The notes under the pieces: model-generated
The model's database searches: none
The model's input: only the letters and a program-made list of their open reading frames with translations
What the model was told of the DNA's origin: nothing
Program-made: the position numbers and the translations under genes
In this document: in pieces, positions 55,433 through 63,860 of the stretch
Position numbering within the stretch: position 1 is the first letter of the stretch
Layout: every line of letters starts with the position of its first letter
NCBI RefSeq assembly: GCF_000718635.1
Contig: NZ_JOBF01000003.1
Location: 1-64,000, forward strand
Source: Streptomyces varsoviensis
Lineage (GTDB): Bacteria > Actinomycetota > Actinomycetes > Streptomycetales > Streptomycetaceae
DNA: 64,000 bases
Direction of reading: 5' to 3'

Positions 55433-56554
55433 GTGATCACCGTTTCTCAGCTCGCCCAGCTCGACATCGACGCGCTGGAAACATTCGCGGACGACTGGGC
55501 GGCGATCCACCGCAAGATCAAGTCGGCGCGTACGGAATTCCACGACGACGTGGTACGGGCACTGCGCCGCGACCACTGGCGCGGAGAGGGCGGGAAGGCG
55601 GCTCAGCGCCACTGCGAGCGGATGGTGCTCGATCTCGACGCGCTCGACGCGGAGGTGCGCAGCCTGCGCTCTTACATGGACGTGGAGGCCGACGGGAAAC
55701 ACGGCCGTGGCGGACTCAAGGGGCTCAAGGGACACCAGCGCACGGTCGCCGAGCTGATCCAGCAGGCCTTGGACGCGGGCATGACGGTGAACGACACGGG
55801 CCAGGTCACCTGGACCGAGATGCGCGCCCCCGGACCGCTCTCGCCCACCGAACAACGGCACATCGAAGAGCGCGACGCGAAGGCGGCCGACTTGGAGCGG
55901 AAGATCGAGGCGGAACTACGGGCCGCCACGGAGACGGACGCGCAACTGGCCCGCGACCTCAAGGTCATCTTCGGTACGCCGGACAACTTCGAGACGGAGA
56001 GCCGGAAGCACGGTATCGACGACGCGGGTCTCCACGACTGGTGGGTGTTCAAGCAACTGGAAACGGTCGAGGCGGGCATGCGGACCATCGAGCACTGGGG
56101 GAACGCGTCCGAACTGCTCTTTCACTACCTGCACGGCGACGGCAAACCGTACGAGGTCGACCCGAACACGATGCTCGACGATGTTCCGGCGTTCCGGCAC
56201 GATGTCGACCACACGCTGGACGGCGTGCGCAAGAAGCCGGACGGCGCGTTCAGCACCCCATGGACGACGACCGCGCCGAAGATAAAGGACGGGGGTTCCA
56301 GCATGGACTGGTACTACGCCCTCAACCACTTCCAGTACCGGACGGTCGGCGAGAAGCGGAACGGACACATCACCTACCGTGTCGAGGTGAAGAAAAGGTA
56401 CGACTGGGGCATACCCAGCGAGCACCGCCGCAGCGTCTCCGGGGCGCACGGCCTGTTCAACTTCGAGCAGGCCGACATCGCCCGCCTCAACTCCACGGGA
56501 CTGGCCCACGACTTCGATGTGCACGGCCGTTCCCGCGAGATGGGCACGAAATGA
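55433..56554 (+). CDS. WXG-domain protein with an unrecognised C-terminal (toxin-like) domain
   Basis: A 373-residue protein. Residues 1-85 form a WXG100-type helical hairpin (DHWRGEGGKAAQRHC contains the W-x-G turn), the usual ESX export module. A coiled middle (about 120-240: IEERDAKAADLERKIEAEL) follows. Residues 289-373 form a compact conserved-looking domain: DWYYALNHFQYRTVGE, KKRYDWGIP, LFNFEQADIARLNSTG, AHDFDVHGRSREM. I cannot name it. Its position, terminal like the payload of polymorphic toxins, suggests an exported effector, but no catalytic family is proven. A GTG start at 55433 has no strong ribosome-binding site. Confidence 0.7.
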   Translation: MITVSQLAQLDIDALETFADDWAAIHRKIKSARTEFHDDVVRALRRDHWRGEGGKAAQRHCERMVLDLDALDAEVRSLRSYMDVEADGKHGRGGLKGLKGHQRTVAELIQQALDAGMTVNDTGQVTWTEMRAPGPLSPTEQRHIEERDAKAADLERKIEAELRAATETDAQLARDLKVIFGTPDNFETESRKHGIDDAGLHDWWVFKQLETVEAGMRTIEHWGNASELLFHYLHGDGKPYEVDPNTMLDDVPAFRHDVDHTLDGVRKKPDGAFSTPWTTTAPKIKDGGSSMDWYYALNHFQYRTVGEKRNGHITYRVEVKKRYDWGIPSEHRRSVSGAHGLFNFEQADIARLNSTGLAHDFDVHGRSREMGTK

Positions 56555-56607
56555 CCCGGCGCCGCCAAGACCCCCGACCCGCACCTGACAGGAGTTGACC
56601 GCAGCGC

Positions 56608-56727
56608 ATGCCCACCCCTCGGAAGGCGCGGGTCGTGATCGCCGTGCTGGCGGTCGTCGGCGGCGTGGTCGTCGTCTGGTTTCTGCTCGCTCTGACGGCC
56701 GTGCTGCGGGATCCGCCGCATCCGTGA
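56608..56727 (+). CDS. 39-residue membrane peptide (possible immunity or accessory protein)
   Basis: The frame reads MPTPRKARVVIAVLAVVGG, then VVVVWFLLALTAVLRDPPHP. It is a single hydrophobic helix (about 9-32) with a basic N-terminus. It begins 54 bp after the toxin-like gene on the same strand; AGGAG lies 13 nt upstream, a long spacing. The location after a candidate toxin fits an immunity or holin-like partner, but a chance frame is not excluded. Confidence 0.5.
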   Translation: MPTPRKARVVIAVLAVVGGVVVVWFLLALTAVLRDPPHP

Positions 56728-56728
56728 G

Positions 56729-56812
56729 TCAGCGGGCGTCCAGGTCGATCCGGATCGTCAGCAGGTTGGTGCCGAAGGCTCGGACCGCGGCGCTGTTGAA
56801 GCGGGGGGGGGG
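56729..56812 (-). pseudogene. 3' stub of a truncated gene ending at a G10 run
   Basis: On the minus strand the last codons read RFNSAAVRAFGTNLLTIRI, then DLDAR and stop, a plausible C-terminus in GC-rich Streptomyces codons. Directly upstream of these codons is a run of ten G (56803-56812). The sequence beyond is AT-richer foreign-looking DNA with no continuation of this protein. It is probably a gene cut by the neighbouring insertion. Confidence 0.5.
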
Positions 56813-56970
56813 TGAGGTGGGGCTCGTGTGTCCTCGTTGTCCTACGCAGGAGAATTCCAGCCTGATCAGAACGATGTCTTGCGCGCACCAATGCGACCCA
56901 AGGCAGTGGAAAGAATTCGAAGGCAAGCACACTAGCGTGCGTACCACAGATAGCTCTCGAAAGCTCACGT

Positions 56971-57912
56971 CTACATCAAATCAGTTGCCACCCACGAGAT
57001 TGGCAATCCACGCTCGTCCCTCATCACAACTGGCTCATACTCTTTCGCGGCATTCCTCAGTGCTTTCTTCAGGGCATCCTCCGGATCACTACTGATCCTG
57101 ACCGCTCTTTTTGCACCCTCACGTCGTTCGACGTACCCTTTAGGGCCAAGATCGATGAATCTAATATTCACTCTCTCGGAAACCTTTACTTTCTTTATCA
57201 GGATATCCGGCTCCCCCTCCTTCAACAAACGCGCGGCGCGACTCGCCACAACATCGAAACCCAGTGCAGTAGCAATCGCCTGGGAACAGAATGTCTGAAG
57301 ATCACGCGGCTGTGTATTGGCGTCAGCATTGTGTGCCGCCTCGTGTCGCAGACGCATCGATTGATCGTAGGCAGGTTTCAACGGCATGCTTCCTGCGCCG
57401 CACCGCCGGGCGATTAGCGTGATCTCATTCCAGGCATCTGTAGCCTGGAACGCAGTCAAGATTTGCACGATCTCACTACTACTAACATTTGATCCTGAAT
57501 ACCCAAGGCTGTATCGGCTAAGCTGCAGAGCCCCTGAGGCCGTACTAGCCACGTGACGCCCGGCTTCCTGCAACAAAGCTATGGGATCCTGGCCCGAATT
57601 TTTCGCCATTTCCGCCCTAGCCCTGGCGGATTTCATCGCACCCATTGTGGCGGCATTGCGTAGAAATTCAGGTAAATCAGAAAAATGCACCACTGTACGA
57701 CTAACGGCGTCCAATAGGTCCTCGGTGCGCCCTCTGATGAAATCCTCAAGTGAAGTAAACCCCACCACCATGAGGCCGTTCCTGAGCAACCGGGCACGAT
57801 TATTATGCGCCACGTCCGTAAGAACCCGGTCTACGAGATAAGGATCCGCTACCGCTTGCTCAATTGTCGTGATCCTCTGAAGGAACGATTCGCGTGACGA
57901 AAGAGACACCAT
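56971..57912 (-). CDS. HEPN-domain protein (MAE_28990/MAE_18760-like), partner of DUF262
   Basis: A 313-residue soluble protein. An N-terminal helical region (GFTSLEDFIRGRTEDLL) precedes RLRHEAAHN at about 187-195. Here R189-HEAA-H194 is the R-x4-H motif of HEPN ribonucleases. The C-terminal 110 residues form a basic domain (DILIKKVKVSERVNIRF, PKGYVERREGAKRAVRI). HEPN nucleases of this class are often coupled to DUF262 proteins in mobile, defence-related loci. The gene starts 15 bp after the DUF262 stop on the same strand, so they form an operon. Expected activity: RNA cleavage, unproven here. Confidence 0.75.
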   Translation of the reverse strand: MVSLSSRESFLQRITTIEQAVADPYLVDRVLTDVAHNNRARLLRNGLMVVGFTSLEDFIRGRTEDLLDAVSRTVVHFSDLPEFLRNAATMGAMKSARARAEMAKNSGQDPIALLQEAGRHVASTASGALQLSRYSLGYSGSNVSSSEIVQILTAFQATDAWNEITLIARRCGAGSMPLKPAYDQSMRLRHEAAHNADANTQPRDLQTFCSQAIATALGFDVVASRAARLLKEGEPDILIKKVKVSERVNIRFIDLGPKGYVERREGAKRAVRISSDPEDALKKALRNAAKEYEPVVMRDERGLPISWVATDLM

Positions 57913-57927
57913 GAACCCCCGTAGACC

Positions 57928-58995
57928 TCAGAAGGACTGAACTAGCTGCAACACCTTGCCAATTCGGTAGGCGACGCGCGATGGAGTATTGGTCGACAGA
58001 CGAACGGCCTCGTTGAACGCCTTGTCAGTAAATAGGTCTCGCGTTTCCTGGATGACTTCCGCACTCCGTGCAGCCAGCGAAGAAATTCGCTTGTCGTCCA
58101 CCAGGCTGACCGCTACCATCTGCGCGTCATACATGCCCGCGAGCATTTGATCGCGCCACCCCGCACCCTCTGGTCGCTTAAAGGCGAATTCACCCCAGAT
58201 TCTCTCGCACGCGTCGAGCGCTCTCAGGAAGGTGTCGCGCAATTTACTAACCTCCCGCAGGTTCATATTCATATTGGCCTCCATGTACGTATCCATAGAG
58301 ACCCTGTAGTCACCAGAAAATTCCTGCCACTGCTCCAATAGAACAAAGAAGCGAAGAACCACTTCAGCGTCTTGCATAAGATTGTAGGCAGAAGACCTGT
58401 TGTCTCGAATCTTCAAGTGACGCCGAAGGAACGGAGCTTCAGACAACTCCATCAATAGGTCATTCAAAGGCCCACGATAAATGACATTCCTGATCTCTTG
58501 AGCATTCAGCGGCTCCCCTCCCGAGTTAAGTCGATGAAATACTTCATATTTTGTCGACCTATCCGACTGCCTCAGAATAGTAATCGCGCGGATGTAAGGA
58601 CGCACCCTCAGTGCATTCTGCAGCTCGCTTGGAAGATCCGAAAACTTAAGCCCATTAATCTCTTCGAAACGAACAAGCTGAGCGAGAGGGAAAGCGTCAG
58701 ACATGAAGTCGCGAATAGCCGTAATTCGTTGCTTTCCGTCGATCACGGAATAACTTCCGTAATCATCCTCCGACAGATATACTGGAGGAACCGGAACATT
58801 CATGAGGAACGACTCAATGAGAGCCGATTGCCTGCGCTGATCCCAGCGCTCCCGCCTTTGAAAAAGCGGAGCAACGTCAATGGCGCCAGTCTGCGCCATT
58901 TGCGAGATCGTCTCCAAGGAGAGGTCGGAAGCTTGAATTACCAAGGCGTCTTGAGAGCTTTTAAACTTCTTCACGATGCCTGATTCGTTCGCCAT
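57928..58995 (-). CDS. DUF262 (ParB/sulfiredoxin-like) protein
   Basis: A 355-residue protein. The DUF262 hallmarks are VAPLFQRRERWDQRRQSALI at 41-60 and the DGQQR-type motif VIDGKQRITAI at 84-94. DUF262 domains bind or hydrolyse nucleotides and occur in GmrSD, SspE and other DNA-modification-sensing defence systems. The C-terminal helices (about 190-355: GVxLRFF-like VVLRFFVLLEQWQEF, GMYDAQMVAVSL) have no endonuclease motif such as HNH. I take the ATG at 58995 (ANESGIVKKFK); an ATG at 59007 is also in frame but has its ribosome-binding site too close. It is first gene of a two-gene unit with the HEPN gene. Confidence 0.85.
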   Translation of the reverse strand: MANESGIVKKFKSSQDALVIQASDLSLETISQMAQTGAIDVAPLFQRRERWDQRRQSALIESFLMNVPVPPVYLSEDDYGSYSVIDGKQRITAIRDFMSDAFPLAQLVRFEEINGLKFSDLPSELQNALRVRPYIRAITILRQSDRSTKYEVFHRLNSGGEPLNAQEIRNVIYRGPLNDLLMELSEAPFLRRHLKIRDNRSSAYNLMQDAEVVLRFFVLLEQWQEFSGDYRVSMDTYMEANMNMNLREVSKLRDTFLRALDACERIWGEFAFKRPEGAGWRDQMLAGMYDAQMVAVSLVDDKRISSLAARSAEVIQETRDLFTDKAFNEAVRLSTNTPSRVAYRIGKVLQLVQSF

Positions 58996-59191
58996 GCCAT
59001 CACCCATCCCTCGCGCGTAGGGCCCTCAACCGGCCCCTACGCCTCGTCTGATGCTCGGCCTAGAGGGCCAGACCAGAATCATTGCACCCTTTCGATCCAC
59101 CGGTGTACCCATAGTGAGAGCTGCGACGCCGATTCGCCTGCAGCCGATCCCATCGGATGACGGGCCACGAACGGCCCAGCACCCACGGCAC

Positions 59192-59230
59192 GCATCAGGG
59201 CCGCCGGTCTGAGACCGGCGGCCCTGATGC
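59192..59230 (-). terminator. Terminator of glnA2
   Basis: A 19-bp perfect inverted repeat (gcatcagggccgccggtct and complement) around one base, 34 bp beyond the glnA2 stop. It is the strongest hairpin in this part of the window and separates the core gene from the acquired island. Confidence 0.9.
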
Positions 59231-59263
59231 TATGAAGCGTTACGAAACTGCTCTGACCTGCGT

Positions 59264-60625
59264 CTACAGCACCGGCAGCATCTTGCGCAGTTCGAAGGCG
59301 GTGACCTCCGAGCGGTACTCCTCCCACTCCTGCTTCTTGTTGCGGAGGAAGAAGTCGAAGACGTGCTCGCCGAGGGTCTCGGCGACCAGTTCGCTGCGCT
59401 CCATCAGCTCGATGGCCTCGCCGAGGTTCTGCGGCAGCGGCTCGATGCCCATGGCGCGGCGCTCGGAGTCGGACAGGGCCCAGACGTCGTCGTCGGCCCC
59501 GGCCGGCAGCTCGTACCCCTCCTCGATGCCCTTGAGGCCCGCGGCCAGCAGGACCGCGTAGGTCAGATAGGGGTTGGCGCCGGAGTCGATGGAGCGGACC
59601 TCGACGCGGGTGGAGCCGGTCTTGCCGGGCTTGTACATCGGCACGCGGATGAGCGCGGAGCGGTTGTTGTGGCCCCAGCAGATGTACGAGGGGGCCTCGC
59701 CGCCCGCGCCCGCGGTGCGGTTGGCGCCGCCCCAGATGCGCTTGTACGAGTTGACCCACTGGTTGGTGACGGCGGAGATCTCGGCGGCGTGCGTGAGCAG
59801 CCCCGCGATGAAGGACCGGCCGACCTTGGAGAGCTGGAACTCCGCCCCGGACTCGTAGAACGCGTTCCGGTCGCCCTCGAAGAGGGAGAGGTGGGTGTGC
59901 ATCCCGGACCCCGGGTACTCCGAGAACGGCTTCGGCATGAAGGTGGCCTGCACGCCCTGCTCCAGCGCGACCTGCTTCATGACGAGCCGGAAGGTCATCA
60001 CGTTGTCGGCGGTGGAGAGCGCGTCCGCGTACCGCAGGTCGATCTCCTGCTGGCCCGGCGCGCCCTCGTGGTGGCTGAACTCGACCGAGATGCCCATGGA
60101 TTCGAGCATGGTGATGGCCTGGCGGCGGAAGTCCATGCCGACGTTCTGCGGGGTGTGGTCGAAGTAGCCGGAGGAGTCGGCGGGCACCGGGCGGGTGCCG
60201 TCCACCGGCTTGTTCTTGAGCAGGAAGAACTCGATCTCCGGGTGGGTGTAGAAGGTGAACCCGAGGTCGGAGGTCTTGGCGAGGATGCGCTTGAGGACGT
60301 AGCGCGGGTCCGCGTAGGAGGGGGAGCCGTCCGGCATCAGGATGTCGCAGAACATCCGGGCGGTGCCCGGGGCCTCGGCGCGCCACGGCAGGATCTGGAA
60401 CGTGCCGGGGTCCGGCTTGGCGATCATGTCGGACTCGTAGACCCGCGCGAAGCCCTCGATGGCGGAGCCGTCGAAGCCGATGCCCTCGTCGAAGGCCTGC
60501 TCCAGCTCGGCGGGGGCGACGGCCACGGATTTCAGGAAGCCGAGCACGTCGGTGAACCACAGGCGCACGAACCGGATGTCGCGCTCCTCCAGCGTACGAA
60601 GCACGAACTCCTGCTGCTTATCCAT
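59264..60625 (-). CDS. glnA2: Glutamine synthetase-like enzyme GlnA2
   Basis: GSI-fold ligase of 453 residues. Conserved elements are GFDGSAIEGFARVYESDM, the ATP-site MPKPFSEYPGSGMHTHLS and RVEVRSIDSGANPYL. At the adenylylation position the sequence reads DDDVWALSDSE, with Trp in place of the Tyr found in GlnA ([11 protein letters not shown]), so GlnE control is unlikely. In S. coelicolor the protein at this location acts as a gamma-glutamylpolyamine synthetase, not a true glutamine synthetase. The nearby semialdehyde dehydrogenase fits polyamine use. AGGGAACT precedes the ATG at 60625. Confidence 0.92.
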   Translation of the reverse strand: MDKQQEFVLRTLEERDIRFVRLWFTDVLGFLKSVAVAPAELEQAFDEGIGFDGSAIEGFARVYESDMIAKPDPGTFQILPWRAEAPGTARMFCDILMPDGSPSYADPRYVLKRILAKTSDLGFTFYTHPEIEFFLLKNKPVDGTRPVPADSSGYFDHTPQNVGMDFRRQAITMLESMGISVEFSHHEGAPGQQEIDLRYADALSTADNVMTFRLVMKQVALEQGVQATFMPKPFSEYPGSGMHTHLSLFEGDRNAFYESGAEFQLSKVGRSFIAGLLTHAAEISAVTNQWVNSYKRIWGGANRTAGAGGEAPSYICWGHNNRSALIRVPMYKPGKTGSTRVEVRSIDSGANPYLTYAVLLAAGLKGIEEGYELPAGADDDVWALSDSERRAMGIEPLPQNLGEAIELMERSELVAETLGEHVFDFFLRNKKQEWEEYRSEVTAFELRKMLPVL

Positions 60626-60857
60626 AGTTCCCTATCCTCGCCGGTCAATCTGCCCGTTCACCAGTGCCGCGGCACCGCGGTGGCACACCAGTATCACTCC
60701 CTCGGGTGTCCGGCGCGTTTCACGGCATGCCCCCGGTTTCGTTCTGATTGCCGCCGGGGCGTTCGCCGGGCGGCTCGCGGCGGTTCTGCCGTCGTTTTTC
60801 GGCCGCTCTCCGGTCGGCGTTCTCCCGTCGCCGACGCCTTCCCAACTCCCAGTGCGA

Positions 60858-60890
60858 TGTGAAATTTTACATGCCACACACTCACGTGTG
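60858..60890 (+). promoter_or_regulatory. AT-rich imperfect palindromes before the metallopeptidase gene
   Basis: tgtgaaattttaca (60858-60871) and cacactcacgtgtg (60877-60890) stand out in GC-rich surroundings and end about 32 bp before the start codon. They suggest a promoter with an operator. Confidence 0.4.
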
Positions 60891-60921
60891 CATGACAAGC
60901 CAGCCCCCTGGGAGGCAGCAC

Positions 60922-62970
60922 ATGCGACCCCGTACCGTGCACAGACGCCTCGGCCGGCTCACGGCCCTCGCCGCCGCCCTCTGCCTGGGCGGCGGCCTCC
61001 TCACGGGCCCGGCACAGGCGGTGACGGCGGCCCCGGCCACCGGTCAGGTCGCCAGTTCGGGCAGCGGTCCGGTCTCCGGCCCGGGCAGCGGCCCCAGCCC
61101 GTCGGACGGGCAGGCTCACACCGCCCCGTACGGGCAGTCCCCCACCGCCTCGTACGGGCAGCCGGCCGGCCCCTCGTACGGACGCCCCCGCACCCCCGCC
61201 GACCGACCGCCGCTCGCCGACCCCGCCGACGTACGCGACCGCGAGCACACCCCGCGCTCCGCCCCCGTCGACCACCCCCGTCCCTCCATGGCGGGCCGCT
61301 CCCCCGCCCGGCCCGCCGCCGCCTGCGACGTCGCGGACTTCACGCGGAACACCGGCGGCGCGCTCGTCGCCAAGATCAAGGCCGCCACGACCGACTGCGT
61401 CAACACCCTCTTCGCCCTCAGCGGCGCCGACGCGCGCGGCGCGTTCCGCGAGGCGCAGATGACGACCGCCGCGTACGCCCTGCGGGACGGCTCCGCCGCG
61501 TACCCCGGCAACGGGACCACCGGCCTGCCGCAGCTCGTGCTCTTCCTGCGCGCCGGGTATTACGTGCAGTGGTACCACTCCGGCGACACCGGCCCGTACG
61601 GCGCGGCCCTGCGGACGGCGATCCGCTCCGGCCTCGACGCGTTCTTCGCCGCGCCGCGCTCCCGCGATGTGACCGACGCCAACGGGGAGACGCTCGCCGA
61701 GGCCGTGACCCTCATCGACAGCGCCCAGGAGAACGCCCGCTACCTGTACGTCGTCGAGCGGCTGCTGAAGGGGTACGACAGCTCGTACGACGCCTCGTGG
61801 TGGATGCTGAGCGCCGTCAACAACGTCTACACCGTGCTCTTCCGGGGACACCAGGTGCCCGCGTTCGTGACCGCCGTCGAGCGCTCCCCCGCCGTGCTGT
61901 ACACCCTCTACGAGTTCGCCGCCACCCACCTCGATCTGCTGGGCGGCAAGCGGAGTTACCTCACCGCCAACGCCGGGCGGGAGCTCGGCCGCTTCCTCCA
62001 GCACGCCTCGCTGCGCGAGCGGGCCCGCCCGTACGCCGTGGACCTGCTGCGGCGCAGCGCGATCACCGGCCGCACCGCGCCGCTGTGGGTCGGCGTCGCC
62101 GAGATGGCCGACTACTACGACCGGGCGGCCTGCGCGCAGTACGGCGTCTGCGACCTCCAGAAGCGGCTCACCGACGCGGTGCTCACCGTCCGGCACACCT
62201 GCGGACCGAGCATCACCGTCCGCGCCCAGCAGATGACCGCCGCCGAACTCGCCTCCACCTGCGCCAGCCTGAGCGGACAGGACGCGTTCTTCCACGGCGT
62301 CGCCAGGGACAGCGGGCCGGTCGCTGACGACCGCAACACCACCATCGAGGTGACCGTCTTCGACTCCGCCGCCGACTACCAGACGTATGCCGGGGCCATC
62401 TACGGCATCGACACCAACAACGGCGGGATGTACCTGGAGGGCGACCCCGCCGCGGCCGGCAACCAGCCGCGGTTCATCGCCTACGAGGCCGACTGGCTGC
62501 GGCCGGACTTCGCGATCTGGAACCTCAACCACGAGTACACGCACTACCTCGACGGCCGCTTCGACATGTACGGCGACTTCGACGCCGGGGTCTCCACGCC
62601 GACCGTCTGGTGGATCGAGGGCTTCGCCGAGTACGTGTCGTACTCCTACCGGAAGGAGCCGTACCGCGAGGCCGCGGCGGAGGCCGCGAAGCACACGTAC
62701 AAGCTGAGCACGGTGTTCGACACGGCATACGGCGACGACACCACGCGCGTCTACCGGTGGGGGTATCTCGCCGTCCGCTATCTGCTGGAGAACCACCGCG
62801 CCGACGTCGACGCGGTCCTCGCCGCCTACCGTACGGGCGACTGGCAGGGCGCCCGGCGCCACCTGACCGAGACCATCGGCACCCGCTACGACGCCGACTG
62901 GGACCGGTGGCTCACCGCCTGCGCGGCGGGCGGCTGCGGTACGGGCGCGGGGGCCGGGGCGGGGCGCTGA
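60922..62970 (+). CDS. Secreted M9-family (collagenase-type) zinc metallopeptidase
   Basis: An exported protease of 682 residues. A signal peptide (about 1-38: LGRLTALAAALCLGGGLL) is followed by a Pro/Ser/Gly/Tyr-rich linker (to about 120). The M9 N-terminal and catalytic domains follow. The zinc motif HEYTHYLDGRFD has the HExxH pattern with the catalytic Glu, and the third ligand Glu is in WWIEGFAEYVSY about 30 residues later. A Gly-rich tail (GTGAGAGAGR) ends the protein. No C-terminal PKD or collagen-binding domains are present, so the substrate may be collagen-like or other protein. GGAGG at 60911-60915 fixes the ATG at 60922. Confidence 0.9.
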   Translation: MRPRTVHRRLGRLTALAAALCLGGGLLTGPAQAVTAAPATGQVASSGSGPVSGPGSGPSPSDGQAHTAPYGQSPTASYGQPAGPSYGRPRTPADRPPLADPADVRDREHTPRSAPVDHPRPSMAGRSPARPAAACDVADFTRNTGGALVAKIKAATTDCVNTLFALSGADARGAFREAQMTTAAYALRDGSAAYPGNGTTGLPQLVLFLRAGYYVQWYHSGDTGPYGAALRTAIRSGLDAFFAAPRSRDVTDANGETLAEAVTLIDSAQENARYLYVVERLLKGYDSSYDASWWMLSAVNNVYTVLFRGHQVPAFVTAVERSPAVLYTLYEFAATHLDLLGGKRSYLTANAGRELGRFLQHASLRERARPYAVDLLRRSAITGRTAPLWVGVAEMADYYDRAACAQYGVCDLQKRLTDAVLTVRHTCGPSITVRAQQMTAAELASTCASLSGQDAFFHGVARDSGPVADDRNTTIEVTVFDSAADYQTYAGAIYGIDTNNGGMYLEGDPAAAGNQPRFIAYEADWLRPDFAIWNLNHEYTHYLDGRFDMYGDFDAGVSTPTVWWIEGFAEYVSYSYRKEPYREAAAEAAKHTYKLSTVFDTAYGDDTTRVYRWGYLAVRYLLENHRADVDAVLAAYRTGDWQGARRHLTETIGTRYDADWDRWLTACAAGGCGTGAGAGAGR

Positions 62971-63050
62971 CCTTCGGGACCACCGCGGCGGCCGGCTGGC
63001 CGGCCTGTTCGTCCTGGGCTCTGTTTCGGTACGCGCGTTAAATGCGAAGT

Positions 63051-63056
63051 TATAAT
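63051..63056 (+). promoter_or_regulatory. Consensus -10 box of the GntR gene
   Basis: TATAAT in an AT-rich patch (ttaaatgcgaagttataatcg), 32 bp before the GTG. No clear -35 was found. Confidence 0.5.
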
Positions 63057-63087
63057 CGCCGGGCCGAGCCTAGGACGGAGGGCCGCT

Positions 63088-63795
63088 GTGGGCGAGCTGC
63101 GCCGGCACGGTCCGCTCCTCGTCCAGGAGCGGCTGCGCGACCAGGTGGCGAACGCCCTGCGCGCCGCGATGATCGCCGGCGAACTCCGCGTCGGCGCCGT
63201 CTACTCCGCCCCCGCCCTCGCCGCCGAACTGGGCGTCTCCCCCACGCCCGTACGCGAGGCGATGCTCGCGCTGGCCCGGGAGGGGCTGGTCGAGCCCGTT
63301 CGGAACAAGGGCTTCCGGGTCACCGAGCTGTCCGAGCGGGACCTCGACGAGTACACGGAGCTCCGCGCCCTCATCGAGGTGCCGACGGTCGGGCGGATCG
63401 CCCGTACCGTGCCCGCGGAGGAGCTGGAAGCGCTACGGCCCGTCGCGCGGGAGATCGTGACGGCCGCGGCCCGGCACGACCTGATCGGCTACCTCGACGC
63501 CGACCGCCGCTTCCACCTGCGACTCCTCGCCCTCGCGGGCAACGAACGACTCGTCGAGGCCGTCGGCGAACTCCGCAAACGCGCCCGCCTCTACGGGCTC
63601 ACCGGCCTCGACCGCAGCGGCACCCTCGTCGCCTCCGCCGAGGAACACCTCGAACTCCTCGACCTCCTCATCGGCGGCGACGCGCCGGGGGCGGAGGCGT
63701 GCATGCGGCGGCACCTGGGGCATGTCCGGTCCCTCTGGTCCGCGGGAGCCTTGCCGGCTGTTCCTGAACCACGGTCCCTGCCGGACGGGGGCTGA
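63088..63795 (+). CDS. GntR-family (FCD-type) transcriptional regulator
   Basis: A 235-residue repressor-like protein. The winged-helix domain (about 10-80) has LRDQVANALRAAMIAGELR, LGVSPTPVREAMLALAREGL and RNKGFRVTELSERDL. The FCD ligand domain has RRFHLRLLALAGNERLVE and AEEHLELLDLLIGGDA, with Asp/His positions used for metal binding in this family. Its ligand and targets are unknown. It resembles the GntR regulator at 5.7 kb in fold only. It starts with GTG at 63088. Confidence 0.9.
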   Translation: MGELRRHGPLLVQERLRDQVANALRAAMIAGELRVGAVYSAPALAAELGVSPTPVREAMLALAREGLVEPVRNKGFRVTELSERDLDEYTELRALIEVPTVGRIARTVPAEELEALRPVAREIVTAAARHDLIGYLDADRRFHLRLLALAGNERLVEAVGELRKRARLYGLTGLDRSGTLVASAEEHLELLDLLIGGDAPGAEACMRRHLGHVRSLWSAGALPAVPEPRSLPDGG

Positions 63796-63860
63796 CGGGC
63801 CGCTTTCGCGGGGGCGGGGCGGGGCTGGCCGGGGCGGACGGGGCCGTATGCCGACTGCGG

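Larger units (their letters stand above)
56813..59100. other. AT-richer acquired island carrying the DUF262-HEPN pair
   Basis: The DNA changes abruptly after the G10 run. Codons such as aat, ttt, tat and aga become common and Streptomyces third-position GC bias is lost until about 59100, just before the glnA2 terminator. No integrase, tRNA or clean flanking repeat was seen, so the mode of entry is unclear. Confidence 0.75.

Noticed and set aside
59031..59100. tRNA gene or attachment site at the right edge of the AT-rich island
   Set aside because: Neither strand shows a T-loop (GGTTCGA-type) or cloverleaf pairing, and no direct repeat of the left boundary was found.
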